Positions 50,858 through 60,032 are shown, numbered from the stretch's first letter. The stretch: 64,000 bases of DNA from Vibrio sp. SCSIO 43137 (GCF_028201475.1 NZ_CP116384.1:1364001-1428000), one strand, 5' to 3'. Numbers and translations: made by a program. The notes: generated from the sequence alone by a model not told the origin.

Positions 50858-52720
50858 ATGTATAAGTTCTTTGAAGGCTTAACCAAAGCTTTCCCGCAGG
50901 ACGAACCACAACAGCCTCCGAAGGGGTTGTACGCGTTCTGCCGGCACTACACAAAAGGGTTTGAGAGACCCCTTCTGCTTATGGCGGCGCTCAGCACCGT
51001 AGTTGCCATTGTTGAAGTTTCTCTGTTTGGCTTTATGGGTCAGTTAGTAGACTGGCTTTCCAGCAGCAATCCGGAAACTTTTCTGGAGGAGAACAGCAGT
51101 ACCCTTTGGGGTATTGGTGCCATTCTTCTGATTGTATTGCCGGTATTGATCACCATTCACTCACTGACAGTGCATCAGAGCCTGCTGGGTAACTACCCTA
51201 TGTCTATCCGCTGGCTTGCACACCGCTATCTGTTAAAACAGAGTCTCTCGTTTTATCAGGATGATTTTGCCGGCCGGGTTGCAACCAAGGTTATGCAGAC
51301 CTCCCTTGCAGTACGGGAAACCGTAATGAAAGCTCTGGATGTGTTTGTTTATGTCACCGTCTACTTCTTTTCTATTGTAGTGATGCTGGGTCAGGCTGAC
51401 TGGCGCTTAATGATTCCTATGCTGGTCTGGCTGGCAGCCTATATCGGTATCCAGACCTATTTTGTCCCTAAACTGAAAGCTGTCTCTTCAGAGCAGGCCG
51501 ATGCCCGTTCCCTGATGACGGGGCGCATCGTTGACAGCTACACCAATATCTCTACGGTAAAACTGTTTTCTCACAGCAAAAGAGAAACCGAATACGCTGA
51601 AGAGGGAATGGAAGGCTTCCTTGATACCGTCCACCGTCAGATGCGGCTGGTTACCGGCTTTAATGTCAGTGTGGAGATCACTAACTATGTGCTGGTATTT
51701 TCTATCGCCGCCCTGTCGATTCACCTGTGGATGCAAAGTGCTATCTCCGTTGGTGCTATCGCCATTGCTATCAGTCTGGCACTGCGTCTGAACGGCATGT
51801 CCATGTGGATCATGTGGGAAGTAGGCTCGCTGTTTGAGAATATGGGTACAGTGGAAGACGGCATCACCACTCTGTCAAAACCTATTGATATTCAGGATAA
51901 GAAACAGGCGAAACCGCTGAATGTCACTCAGGGCGGAATTGAGTTTGACGATGTCAGTTTCCACTACGGTGAAAAAGACAAAGGGGTGATCAGTCACCTG
52001 AACCTGAACATCAAGCCGGGTGAGAAAGTCGGCTTGGTCGGCCGTTCCGGTGCTGGTAAATCCACACTGGTTAACCTTCTGCTTCGTTTCCATGATGTAG
52101 AAAGCGGCAAGATTAAGATTGATGGTCAGGAGATCTCTTCCGTTACACAGGATTCTCTGCGTAGTAATATCGGTATGGTGACTCAGGATACTTCGCTGCT
52201 GCACCGCTCTATCCGGGAAAATATTCTATATGGAAACCCTGATGCCTCAGAAGAACAATTGATTAAAGCAACCACTCAGGCGCAGGCCCATGAGTTTATT
52301 GAAACCCTGACCGACCCGCATGGTAACAGCGGTTATGATGCACAAGTCGGTGAACGCGGCGTGAAGCTATCCGGTGGTCAGCGTCAGCGTGTTGCTATCT
52401 CACGGGTACTGCTAAAAGATGCTCCTCTGCTGATTTTGGATGAAGCGACATCAGCACTGGATTCAGAAGTAGAGGCTGCGATTCAGGAGAGCCTGAACCA
52501 GTTGATGCAAGGTAAAACGGTTATTGCCATTGCTCACCGCTTATCGACCATTGCTGCCATGGACAGATTGATCGTTCTGGACAAAGGTCAGATTGTCGAG
52601 CAGGGTACCCATCAGGAACTGATTCAGGGCAGCGGTATCTATGCTCAACTATGGGCTCATCAGACAGGCGGCTTTATCGGCTGCGAAGATGAAACAGAGA
52701 AAGTCAGCAATATTGCTTAA
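50858..52720 (+). CDS. ABC transporter, fused membrane and ATPase domains (MsbA/MDR type)
   Basis: A 620-residue half-transporter that should dimerise as an inner-membrane exporter. Six transmembrane segments occupy about residues 40-310. The ATPase has Walker A GRSGAGKST, Q-loop MVTQDT, signature LSGGQRQR, Walker B LLILDEATSALD and the H-loop IAHRLST. Export of lipids or drugs is the usual role. The ATG at 50858 follows AGGATAAT. Thirty additional codons upstream look like non-coding sequence and are rejected. A terminator follows. Confidence 0.9.
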   Translation: MYKFFEGLTKAFPQDEPQQPPKGLYAFCRHYTKGFERPLLLMAALSTVVAIVEVSLFGFMGQLVDWLSSSNPETFLEENSSTLWGIGAILLIVLPVLITIHSLTVHQSLLGNYPMSIRWLAHRYLLKQSLSFYQDDFAGRVATKVMQTSLAVRETVMKALDVFVYVTVYFFSIVVMLGQADWRLMIPMLVWLAAYIGIQTYFVPKLKAVSSEQADARSLMTGRIVDSYTNISTVKLFSHSKRETEYAEEGMEGFLDTVHRQMRLVTGFNVSVEITNYVLVFSIAALSIHLWMQSAISVGAIAIAISLALRLNGMSMWIMWEVGSLFENMGTVEDGITTLSKPIDIQDKKQAKPLNVTQGGIEFDDVSFHYGEKDKGVISHLNLNIKPGEKVGLVGRSGAGKSTLVNLLLRFHDVESGKIKIDGQEISSVTQDSLRSNIGMVTQDTSLLHRSIRENILYGNPDASEEQLIKATTQAQAHEFIETLTDPHGNSGYDAQVGERGVKLSGGQRQRVAISRVLLKDAPLLILDEATSALDSEVEAAIQESLNQLMQGKTVIAIAHRLSTIAAMDRLIVLDKGQIVEQGTHQELIQGSGIYAQLWAHQTGGFIGCEDETEKVSNIA

Positions 52721-52750
52721 CCGTCTGATCCACTGATTACGCAACTAATT

Positions 52751-52780
52751 AAGCCGCCATCACTGGCGGCTTTGTTATTT
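52751..52780 (+). terminator. Terminator after the ABC exporter gene
   Basis: AAGCCGCC (52751-52758) pairs with GGCGGCTT (52765-52772) over a 6-nt loop and is followed by TTGTTATTT. Confidence 0.85.
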
Positions 52781-52794
52781 CAATTGTCCAATGC

Positions 52795-53217
52795 TTATTC
52801 AGATTCTTTATCCATCCGTTCCAGCTCTTTAATTGCAGCCTGCTGAATAAACTGAGAAAAGCCGGCATAATCACTGCTTTCTGTTACCGTATCATCTATC
52901 TTTTTTCTCAGTAAGGTCGGCAGGGAAACATTATATTTCTTCGATTTCCCCATATACGGCTCTACATCAACTTCCACCACAGCCCAAGCCCAACCAGTGA
53001 ACTCTTCGCTCTTCTGCCAGTCAGCTAATGAACCAGCCTGAGGAGGAAGTTGTTGCCGCTCAGCCAGATATTCCAGATAAAAATTGGCTGCGTCTTTGGC
53101 ATTCGCCAGTGCTTCTTCCAAAGTATCACCAGCTGCAAAACAACCCGGAAGGTCAGGAATGACCACACCATAAGCGTATTCATCATTTCCGGTTTCAATA
53201 GCAATGGGATATAACAT
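52795..53217 (-). CDS. hicB: HicB-family antitoxin-like protein without adjacent HicA
   Basis: A 140-residue HicB protein. The RNase-H-like domain has YGVVIPDLPGCFAAGDTLEEALANAKDAANFYLEYL. A C-terminal ribbon-helix-helix-type DNA-binding segment (YNVSLPTLLRKKIDDTV, FSQFIQQAAIKEL) follows. HicB normally neutralises the mRNA interferase HicA, encoded next to it. No HicA-like ORF is seen on either side, so it is a solitary HicB, perhaps a regulator of its own or of another target. Confidence 0.82.
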   Translation of the reverse strand: MLYPIAIETGNDEYAYGVVIPDLPGCFAAGDTLEEALANAKDAANFYLEYLAERQQLPPQAGSLADWQKSEEFTGWAWAVVEVDVEPYMGKSKKYNVSLPTLLRKKIDDTVTESSDYAGFSQFIQQAAIKELERMDKESE

Positions 53218-53336
53218 TATCAGCCCTTCCTATTAACCCTTTTAACCCGTTATCAAACAAAAGGATAAGCGGATTAAAGCTAATCAAACTGACTCTTTTC
53301 TGTTTTATTGCTGTCATTTCACAAAAAAATTTACGC

Positions 53337-53441
53337 TTTAACAAAGGTACAATAGTTAAAACAGCAAGCGTCAAACTAGACGATTGTCCTGTGAAGGATT
53401 ATATTACTGCCTCACTAACAGTGGGTATATTGCCGCCACTG
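53337..53441. promoter_or_regulatory. Dyads in the hicB-arsR divergent region
   Basis: TTTAAC (53337-53342) and GTTAAA (53355-53360) lie nearer hicB. CAGTGG (53419-53424) and CCACTG (53436-53441) lie 25 bp before the ArsR start. Each is a candidate site for the nearer regulator. Confidence 0.3.
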
Positions 53442-53465
53442 TGTAATTTATAGATAGAGAAACCC

Positions 53466-53819
53466 ATGTTACCTCATCAATTCTTTAAACTGCTTTCAGA
53501 TGAAACACGTGTACGCTGCCTGTTAATGGTGGCGCGGGAACAGCAAGCCTGTGTGGCAGAGCTGACAGAAGCCCTTCAGGTAAGTCAGCCTAAGGTATCC
53601 CGTCATCTGGCTATGCTGAGATCAAGTGGAGTATTGGTGGATATCCGTCAGGGGCAGTGGGTATTTTATCGTCTGGCAGAAGATCTGCCGGGCTGGATGA
53701 GAAAGCAGATTGCTGATCTGGTGAAATCGAACTGCCTGAAAGAAGAGTATCAGAAAGACATTGAACGTTTACAGGCAATGACTGGCAGGCCAAGTTTTAA
53801 TCTGGAAACCGCTGAATAA
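53466..53819 (+). CDS. ArsR/SmtB-family regulator with incomplete arsenic site
   Basis: A 117-residue winged-helix repressor close to ArsR (FFKLLSDETRVRCLLMV, QVSQPKVSRHLAMLRSSGVLVDIRQGQWVFYRL). E. coli ArsR binds arsenite through C32, C34 and C37 in CVCDLC; here the stretch reads CVAELT, so only the first cysteine is kept (C29, plus C18 earlier). It may sense another metal or signal, or no ligand. No arsenical pump or reductase gene is nearby. Possible targets are the downstream SDR gene or the divergent hicB. Confidence 0.82.
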   Translation: MLPHQFFKLLSDETRVRCLLMVAREQQACVAELTEALQVSQPKVSRHLAMLRSSGVLVDIRQGQWVFYRLAEDLPGWMRKQIADLVKSNCLKEEYQKDIERLQAMTGRPSFNLETAE

Positions 53820-53989
53820 AACTTCTTCAAAAATTAAAGGCCGGCAATCTTGCAATAGTACCGGCCCCGAAAATCATATTACACCAGACTTTTCAGCCAC
53901 TGCACCACTGTTCCCAACGTTTCAAGCCAGGCAGCAGTTGTCTGTTCGAGTATTCCCTCATCATAGTTCGCTGGCCGCCGGAATTGTTA

Positions 53990-54784
53990 TCAGTCGAACT
54001 GATCCAGCACATTAATTAACTCAGTAAGCTTGCTGCTGTCATAACAATCACTATGTGCGCGGCTAAACTGACCGCTGTCATTATCAAAATACTTACCGTT
54101 AGCATCAGCAAACTCGTCTGAAAGGGCTGCACGAACCAGAATATCCGCCCCTATCTGCAAATCCCCTCCGGCCACCCCGTATGCCTCTTTAACCATTTTA
54201 CTGCCTAGAAATGAGGCCGGATTTACCGCGACAACTAAAGGCCCTTTTCCTTGCAGCTTTTCAGCAAGACTGCGAGACCACATAGTAATGGCAAGTTTAC
54301 TCTGAGCGTATGCCTCCCCGTCAGACAGCTGCTTATTCCCTCTCAAAGCATCCAAATTAACAGAGGCTTGAGCCGCAGAAGAGAGATTAACTACTCTCGC
54401 GGAACTGTCCATCAATGACAGTAGCTGCATGGTCAGACGATAGGGGGCTAAGGTATTCACCAGAAAACGGACGTCCAGTCCCTGTTCATTAATAGGGTTA
54501 GCAGTACGGTAAACACCGGCGTTATTAATCAGTACATCAATGCGACTAAATCTCGATTTGATCTCGTTTGCAAGGGTATCCACACTTGCTAAATCGGACA
54601 AATCCGCTCTGAAACACTCCACAGATATTGAAGGATTAACCTTCTCTAACTCAGATTTAGTAGCCGCCAGCTTTTCTGCACTACGGCCGTGAATCAACAG
54701 CTCATGGCCCTTAGAGACCAGTATTTTGGCAGTTTCCAGCCCAATTCCGTCGGTTGCACCGGTAAGTAATATTACTTTACTCAT
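53990..54784 (-). CDS. Short-chain dehydrogenase/reductase
   Basis: A 264-residue classical-type SDR. It has TGATDGIG for NAD(P), NNAGVY, the catalytic serine in VVNLSSAAQ and YAQSKLA with the Tyr-x3-Lys pair, so it should be active. Sequence resembles oxidoreductases of the retinol-dehydrogenase-like group. The upstream gene for a DUF1330 protein lies 15 bp away on the same strand, suggesting an operon. Substrate unknown. Confidence 0.87.
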   Translation of the reverse strand: MSKVILLTGATDGIGLETAKILVSKGHELLIHGRSAEKLAATKSELEKVNPSISVECFRADLSDLASVDTLANEIKSRFSRIDVLINNAGVYRTANPINEQGLDVRFLVNTLAPYRLTMQLLSLMDSSARVVNLSSAAQASVNLDALRGNKQLSDGEAYAQSKLAITMWSRSLAEKLQGKGPLVVAVNPASFLGSKMVKEAYGVAGGDLQIGADILVRAALSDEFADANGKYFDNDSGQFSRAHSDCYDSSKLTELINVLDQFD

Positions 54785-54799
54785 ATTTTTAATTTCCCG

Positions 54800-55102
54800 T
54801 CAGGCTAAATCGTCTTTGCCTTCTACTAAAAAGTGGTGACTAACAGAGCCATTGGTACGGGCTTGCAGGCGAGGCACATACTCAGGGTCCTTCATAAAAT
54901 CGACGGCAGCCTGTTTCGACGGCCATTCGATAATGACACGCAGAGCCGCATTTTCTCCCTGCCCTTCCAGTCTTTCATGGCTACTGGTTCTGGCCAGATA
55001 CTTACCACCATATTGTGCAACCAGGCGGTTTGTCGGCTCTACATAATCTGCAACCCAGTCATTGCTGGTCGGAGTCACTTCCAGTACCGAGTAATAGCTC
55101 AT
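54800..55102 (-). CDS. DUF1330-family protein
   Basis: A 100-residue ferredoxin-like alpha/beta barrel protein of the DUF1330 type (YYSVLEVTPTSNDWVADYVEPTN, GGKYLARTSSHERLEGQGENAALRVIIEWPSKQAAVDF). Such small proteins are related to the dimeric alpha-beta barrel monooxygenases; activity is usually unknown. First gene of a two-gene operon with the SDR. Confidence 0.8.
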   Translation of the reverse strand: MSYYSVLEVTPTSNDWVADYVEPTNRLVAQYGGKYLARTSSHERLEGQGENAALRVIIEWPSKQAAVDFMKDPEYVPRLQARTNGSVSHHFLVEGKDDLA

Positions 55103-55300
55103 TGTTTCTTCTCCATATCATTCGTTTTATTAACTATCAGAGTATAGCCATATGGATCCACCTTGATAATTGACGCTAAAAAGGAATCACTTTTAATTAA
55201 ATATTGATAATTAGCCGAGTTGATTCGCAGAGAAACTGGCTAAGACGCGACAAGGTTATAAACTAAATAATAGCCCTTGAGTTCTTAAGGACACTCACCA

Positions 55301-55825
55301 TTGAATGAGCTGACACTGTTTACTCACCAACTGCTTCACTCGCCTGTAATCTGGATTGCAACGGCGACGGTAGCGGCTGTGTTTCTGGTGTTACTTATCA
55401 ACTACCTGATCAATAAAAAACAACTTTCCGATACTGTTATTCAGCAAAAAATGCTCTGGCACAAAACCTTAAAGCAGGATATTGCTGAGTTTTGTGCATT
55501 AGCGACAGAGCACTACTTTAAAGTGAAAGAGCTCAGCCCTGAATTGGCTGAGCGGCAGTTTGCTGCTGATGTTAAGCAGCTAAACCAGTTGAGAGTAAAA
55601 GTGCGACTCAGCCTGAGCCCGAATAAAACCATCGACAGTGCTGACCTGAAACTGGTTCGTACCATGAGCAGAATTATTTTGCATTTCGAAAGCAGACATT
55701 ACGACAACCTGCACCGGGAGCTATTGCGGGTTGAGCGATGTGCCCAGCAACTACTCTATCGTCAATGGAAACAGCTTCGACAGGAAGCTGAGTCAGGACA
55801 ACTACAAAGTCCGAGAGAGCATTAG
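55301..55825 (+). CDS. Membrane-anchored helical protein of unknown function
   Basis: A 174-residue protein with one N-terminal transmembrane segment (ATVAAVFLVLLINYLI, about residues 18-36). A highly charged, mostly helical region follows, probably coiled coil, facing the cytoplasm if the short N-terminus is outside. The start is TTG at 55301 with AAGG ten bases before; no in-frame ATG exists nearby. No family recognised. Confidence 0.6.
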   Translation: MNELTLFTHQLLHSPVIWIATATVAAVFLVLLINYLINKKQLSDTVIQQKMLWHKTLKQDIAEFCALATEHYFKVKELSPELAERQFAADVKQLNQLRVKVRLSLSPNKTIDSADLKLVRTMSRIILHFESRHYDNLHRELLRVERCAQQLLYRQWKQLRQEAESGQLQSPREH

Positions 55826-55959
55826 AACGATACAAGTTATTCTCTTTTAAATTCAGATAATTACTAAACATGAACAATTTGTCATCTTCAGTTTAGAAAG
55901 AGTTTAGTCTGCCACACTAATCTTATTTTCGTTCCCTAAACAAACACGAGAATACGATT

Positions 55960-56640
55960 ATGAAAACGCTGACTCTTATCACTACAACCCTTATTACTTC
56001 ATTTACCCTGATTGCAAACAGCTATGCCGGAGAATCAGAACAGACCGGCCAGACCGCTAATCCCACTATCAGCGCCTCTCAGGCATTAAAATCAGCCAAA
56101 AGTGCCGGTTTAGCTCAAGCCGATTCCGTAGAGCTTGTTGACGGAAAAAATGACAGCTGGCTTTATCTGGTGGAGAGTGATTCCGATAAGGCACACACCT
56201 TTGTGCTGATCGATGCGCAAACAGGCAAAGAAGTCACGGCTGAGTACACTAATACCCGCTATTCACTGGAGCAGGCGATTGACAGTGTTGCCTCGCAGTT
56301 TAACGGTACCATTACTGGTGCTGAGAAAGAATATATAGAGCACTTCACCACAGCTTATATCATTGATGTGGATACAGGTGAAGAGCACAGCATGTCCGTT
56401 GTGGTTGATGCAAACACTCTCAAAGTGATCGACGTGGAGACAGATTCAGACTTTGACGAAGAGATCTCCATTGAATTCTATGAAGAAGAACATGCCGACG
56501 GCTCTGAAAGAGGTCATTCAGAGCAACATCAGGACCGCTTCAGCAGTAATGAACACAAAAAAGAAAGCCACTCTGGTGAAAAAAAAGAAGGAAAGAAAGA
56601 ACACTTTAGCCTATTTGGCGAGGGGTCTCATGACGGCTAG
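55960..56640 (+). CDS. Secreted PepSY-domain protein with His/acid-rich tail
   Basis: A 226-residue exported protein. A signal peptide (LITTTLITSFTLIANSYA) is followed by two PepSY-like units at about 35-95 and 100-165 (ISASQALKSAKSAG, YLVESDSDKAHTFVLIDAQTGKEV, SLEQAIDSVASQFNGTI). The C-terminal tail is rich in His, Glu and Lys (HADGSERGHSEQHQDRF), a possible metal-binding region. It precedes a two-component pair by 140 bp, and PepSY proteins next to such pairs are often cation- or envelope-stress-related. Confidence 0.8.
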   Translation: MKTLTLITTTLITSFTLIANSYAGESEQTGQTANPTISASQALKSAKSAGLAQADSVELVDGKNDSWLYLVESDSDKAHTFVLIDAQTGKEVTAEYTNTRYSLEQAIDSVASQFNGTITGAEKEYIEHFTTAYIIDVDTGEEHSMSVVVDANTLKVIDVETDSDFDEEISIEFYEEEHADGSERGHSEQHQDRFSSNEHKKESHSGEKKEGKKEHFSLFGEGSHDG

Positions 56641-56731
56641 TCACATAACGGAAAAGCAGCAGATATGAGCACCAAAAATCAATACTATATGTAGCAAATA
56701 GGTTGTAAAGATTTACACTGTAAACAATCTT

Positions 56732-56767
56732 AAGGTGGTGACCCTTCACCACCTTTTACTACTTTTT
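56732..56767 (+). terminator. Terminator between the PepSY gene and the response regulator gene
   Basis: AAGGTGGTGA (56732-56741) pairs with TCACCACCTT (56746-56755) over CCCT and is followed by TTACTACTTTTT. It should reduce read-through into the two-component genes. An ORF start at 56735 lies within it and is rejected. Confidence 0.75.
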
Positions 56768-56782
56768 GGCGACTGTTCAGAT

Positions 56783-57466
56783 ATGAAAATACTGTTAGTA
56801 GAAGACAACATTGACCAAGCAAGTTTTATCCGGCAAAGCCTCGAAGCTGCAGGCCATCAGACCGATGTCACCGAAAACGGTCAGACAGGTTTACTGGCTG
56901 CGCTGCAAACGGAGTACCACGTCATTATTACAGATCGTATGATGCCGCAGATGGACGGATTACAGATGCTCAAAGCTCTCCGCGCAGCAGGAAATCAAAC
57001 ACCGGTGTTAATACTCAGTGCACTGGACAGTGTGGAAGAGCGGGTTGAAGGATTGAGAAGCGGCGGAGATGATTACCTGATTAAACCTTTTGCTTTCAGC
57101 GAGTTACTGGCACGTATTGAGATACTCTCACGACGGACGACAAAGACGGAAACGGAACAGAAAACGGGGTACCAGCTTGATACCCTGTCTCTGGATCTAC
57201 TTTCCCGCAAAGCGACCCGTGGCCGTCAGCTTATACAGTTAAACACGCGGGAGTTTCAGATACTGGAGTACTTTATGTCCAATACCGGACGGGTTATTAC
57301 CCGCACCATGTTGCTGGAGAGAGTCTGGAATCATCACTTCGATCCGCAAACCAATGTTATTGACGTGCATATCAGTCGTTTAAGAAAGAAAATCGATATT
57401 GAGGGCCATAAACCCCTTCTGCATACCGTTCGGGGTGCGGGCTATGTCATGGAAGTGCGTGTATGA
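56783..57466 (+). CDS. OmpR/PhoB-family response regulator
   Basis: A 227-residue response regulator. Receiver domain: E7/D8, phospho-acceptor D51 (ITDRMMP), K in YLIKPFAFSELL. C-terminal winged helix: LNTREFQILEYFMSN, LLERVWNHHFDPQTNVIDVHISRLRKKI. The start at 56783 begins the receiver domain; a longer ORF would start inside the preceding terminator. Its stop overlaps the kinase start by 4 bp, so the two are cotranscribed. It probably also controls the PepSY gene. Confidence 0.9.
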   Translation: MKILLVEDNIDQASFIRQSLEAAGHQTDVTENGQTGLLAALQTEYHVIITDRMMPQMDGLQMLKALRAAGNQTPVLILSALDSVEERVEGLRSGGDDYLIKPFAFSELLARIEILSRRTTKTETEQKTGYQLDTLSLDLLSRKATRGRQLIQLNTREFQILEYFMSNTGRVITRTMLLERVWNHHFDPQTNVIDVHISRLRKKIDIEGHKPLLHTVRGAGYVMEVRV

Positions 57467-58851
57467 AGTGGTTAAAAGATCCATTCCGCAGCTTTCTTTC
57501 CGTCTATGGCGTTTTAGTACTGATAAGCATAAGCCTGCTTCTGCTTACCAGACAGAGCCTGAACTTCTGGTTTCTGGAGAAAAGCGCTCTGCCCCTTCTG
57601 GAAGCTCAGGCTACCCTTATCGATCAGCAATGGTACGACGAAGGCCCCTACGCAACGCGGGAATACCTCAGGGAAGAAAAATCGTCTCTGTTTACCTATC
57701 AGTTTGCCGAGACCATCAGTGACGACGAACTTCCAACCCAATACCGTGATGAATACGAAGAAGAACACCGCAACGAAGAGCATTCTGAATTTCAGTTTGA
57801 AGCACTTAGCCTGAGTATTGAGTGGTCTGAAGAGGCCGAATCCGCGGACGACGCATCTGCTTCCATTGATGTATATCTACCAACAGGAGAACGTTGGCAA
57901 CGCCTCAATATTGCCATTAATGTCAATCACTTTAACGACCAGTTCTCATCCTTTAATCTGCTCATTTACAGTGTTATTGCGGTACTATTACTCGGTGTAC
58001 TGATTGCCTATCTGATGGTCAGGAAAATCCAGTTCAGACTGGTTGATATCAACCAAACCAGTCAAAGCATTCGTCAATCCGGCGATCTTAACCAGAGCAT
58101 TCCGTCAGAAAACCTCAGCGGGCCTTTGGCTGAGACTATTGATGAGATTAATCTGATGCTGGCTGATATCCGCCACTCTGTCGAAATGACAAAACAGCAG
58201 GCCAACAATATTGCCCATGATTTACGGACACCGTTAACCACGGTTTATAACCGCGTTCAGCAACTCAGCCAGACACATCCGGAGCTTGAAGAACTTGTGG
58301 CATTACTCGGAAGATTGTTAAGCACTTTTAATCTGCTACTGAGAATAAACAGACTGGAATCTAATGGTGAAACACCGAAGCTCTCTTCGTTTGACATAAA
58401 TCCGCTCTTTGATGATGTCTGCGATCTCTATATGCCGGCACTGGAAGATAAAAACCAACAACTGACCTCTCAGGTGAACAGCGGATTAACGGTACACGCC
58501 AATGCAGATCTTCTATTTCAGGTTATCTGTAATCTGATTGATAACGCCGGTAAGTTTTCTCCAGAAGAGAGCCAGATGGTGCTTTCGGCTATCCAATCTG
58601 ACAAGCAAATTCAGATTGAAATCATTGATCAAAGTGGCGGAGTATCTTCTGAAGAGCTGGAGCAGCTTTGTGATAAGTTCTATCGAAGCGACAGCAGCCG
58701 CCATAAAAATGGTAACGGGCTGGGGCTCAGCTTTGTCCGTGCAGCTGTGGAAAGAATGGGCGGAACACTGCTACTAGAAAACCGGCAGTTGGACGGCAAA
58801 GAAGGCCTTTCAATACAAATTCGATTACCAGCAGGCATTCCAGAAATTTGA
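57463..58851 (+). CDS. Sensor histidine kinase with acidic periplasmic domain
   Basis: A 462-residue membrane kinase. TM1 is about residues 14-30. The periplasmic loop (about 35-165) is very acidic with histidines (YRDEYEEEHRNEEHSEF), followed by TM2 near 167-188. Then come HAMP, HisKA (NNIAHDLRTPLTTVYN) and HATPase (NLIDNAGKF, DQSGGV, GNGLGLSFVRAAVERMGG). The acidic loop suggests sensing of a cation or cationic peptide, as in PhoQ-like kinases, but that is inference. Partner of the overlapping response regulator. Confidence 0.88.
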   Translation: MKWLKDPFRSFLSVYGVLVLISISLLLLTRQSLNFWFLEKSALPLLEAQATLIDQQWYDEGPYATREYLREEKSSLFTYQFAETISDDELPTQYRDEYEEEHRNEEHSEFQFEALSLSIEWSEEAESADDASASIDVYLPTGERWQRLNIAINVNHFNDQFSSFNLLIYSVIAVLLLGVLIAYLMVRKIQFRLVDINQTSQSIRQSGDLNQSIPSENLSGPLAETIDEINLMLADIRHSVEMTKQQANNIAHDLRTPLTTVYNRVQQLSQTHPELEELVALLGRLLSTFNLLLRINRLESNGETPKLSSFDINPLFDDVCDLYMPALEDKNQQLTSQVNSGLTVHANADLLFQVICNLIDNAGKFSPEESQMVLSAIQSDKQIQIEIIDQSGGVSSEELEQLCDKFYRSDSSRHKNGNGLGLSFVRAAVERMGGTLLLENRQLDGKEGLSIQIRLPAGIPEI

Positions 58852-58889
58852 TGCTTCTCCTCCCCATGCTCTATCGTCATTAAAAAAAG

Positions 58890-58913
58890 GTGGCTGGTAA
58901 ATTTCTCAGCCAC
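58890..58913. terminator. Hairpin after the histidine kinase gene
   Basis: GTGGCTG (58890-58896) and CAGCCAC (58907-58913) form a 7-bp stem 38 bp after the kinase stop. The T-run is only on the minus strand (A7 precedes the stem), so its use for the rightward operon is uncertain. Confidence 0.4.
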
Positions 58914-59033
58914 TTACTCTGCTTAAACTATTCTGTTGCATACCATCCGGACAAGTTCCAAGAGGTAACACAAGCACAAATGTAACAAATAAGTTAACAT
59001 GGTCAGCCGCGTCGTCCATTTTTGGAGAAATTA

Positions 59034-60032
59034 ATGGCCAGTTCCCTGAACGAATATATTGTTCCTATGTATCCCACTATTCAGGCATTGAATGTCGATG
59101 CCCTGCCGGCAGGCGAGCACAAATTCTGGTTTGCCGTCGCAACAGACGCTATTGGCCATCCTCAGACACTGGCTGTCAGGGTATTTAAAGGAGAAAAACC
59201 GGGCAAGCGAATCATGATTACCGCCGGTATTCACGGCGATGAGCAGAACGGTATATTAACAGCGCAACAACTGGCCAGAGAGCTGACAGGCAGAGATATA
59301 GCAGGAACAGTAACCATTGTACCGACGGTTAACCTTTCAGGTATTGCCCGCCACAGCCGGGATTTTCACTCTGCCGCACCGGACAGTTCATCATCCAACC
59401 TGAACCGGGTGTTTCCCGGTAGCGCTACAGGTGACGATGCCAGCCGCTACGCTCACAGTCTATGGGAAAACCTGCTGAAACCAAACGCCGATCTGGCTAT
59501 TGACCTCCATTCCCAGACCAGTGGTTCGGCTTACCCCCTATACGCCTTTGCGGATTACCGCTTAGATGATTCTGTGCGTATGGCAAGACTAATTAATCCC
59601 GACGTTATTCTTAATGACCCGGGTGACCCGGGTATTCTGGAAACCGTCTACAACCGCGCGGGAATTCCTTCCATCACCATTGAAGTGGGTATCGGCCGCT
59701 ATACCGATCAGCAGATGGTCAGCCGGGCAACCAACGGCATTCTGAATATTCTTAAATCCTATGAGCTGCTGTCAGGGCAAGTGGTCAGTAATCCGGTTTC
59801 TTGTGTCGAAGGAGATGAAATCGTCAGTGTACGGGCTAAGCAAGGGGGCTTTGTAATCTGCCACGTTGATCTGTTGGATAAAGTTGACAAAGGCCAACTT
59901 CTGGCCACCCAGTATAATAGCTTTGGCGATGAAGTAGACCGCTACACTGCTCCCGTTGATGGCACGGTAATTAGCCATAATGTAGAATCTGTCAGGGCAC
60001 CCGGCTCTCTGGTGGTAAGATTGATTCGCTAA
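59034..60032 (+). CDS. Succinylglutamate desuccinylase/aspartoacylase-family zinc hydrolase
   Basis: A 332-residue M14-like carboxypeptidase-fold protein. The first zinc motif is GIHGDEQNG (H and E ligands). The catalytic region is DLAIDLHSQTSG and a later TIEVGIGR glutamate. The N-terminal 20 residues and the C-terminal beta-rich region (VRAKQGGFVICHVDLLDKVDKGQ) are typical of the AstE/AspA-like group. It deacylates N-acyl amino acids or similar; substrate unknown. The ATG at 59034 has GGAG; a TTG 12 bp earlier overlaps it. Confidence 0.83.
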   Translation: MASSLNEYIVPMYPTIQALNVDALPAGEHKFWFAVATDAIGHPQTLAVRVFKGEKPGKRIMITAGIHGDEQNGILTAQQLARELTGRDIAGTVTIVPTVNLSGIARHSRDFHSAAPDSSSSNLNRVFPGSATGDDASRYAHSLWENLLKPNADLAIDLHSQTSGSAYPLYAFADYRLDDSVRMARLINPDVILNDPGDPGILETVYNRAGIPSITIEVGIGRYTDQQMVSRATNGILNILKSYELLSGQVVSNPVSCVEGDEIVSVRAKQGGFVICHVDLLDKVDKGQLLATQYNSFGDEVDRYTAPVDGTVISHNVESVRAPGSLVVRLIR

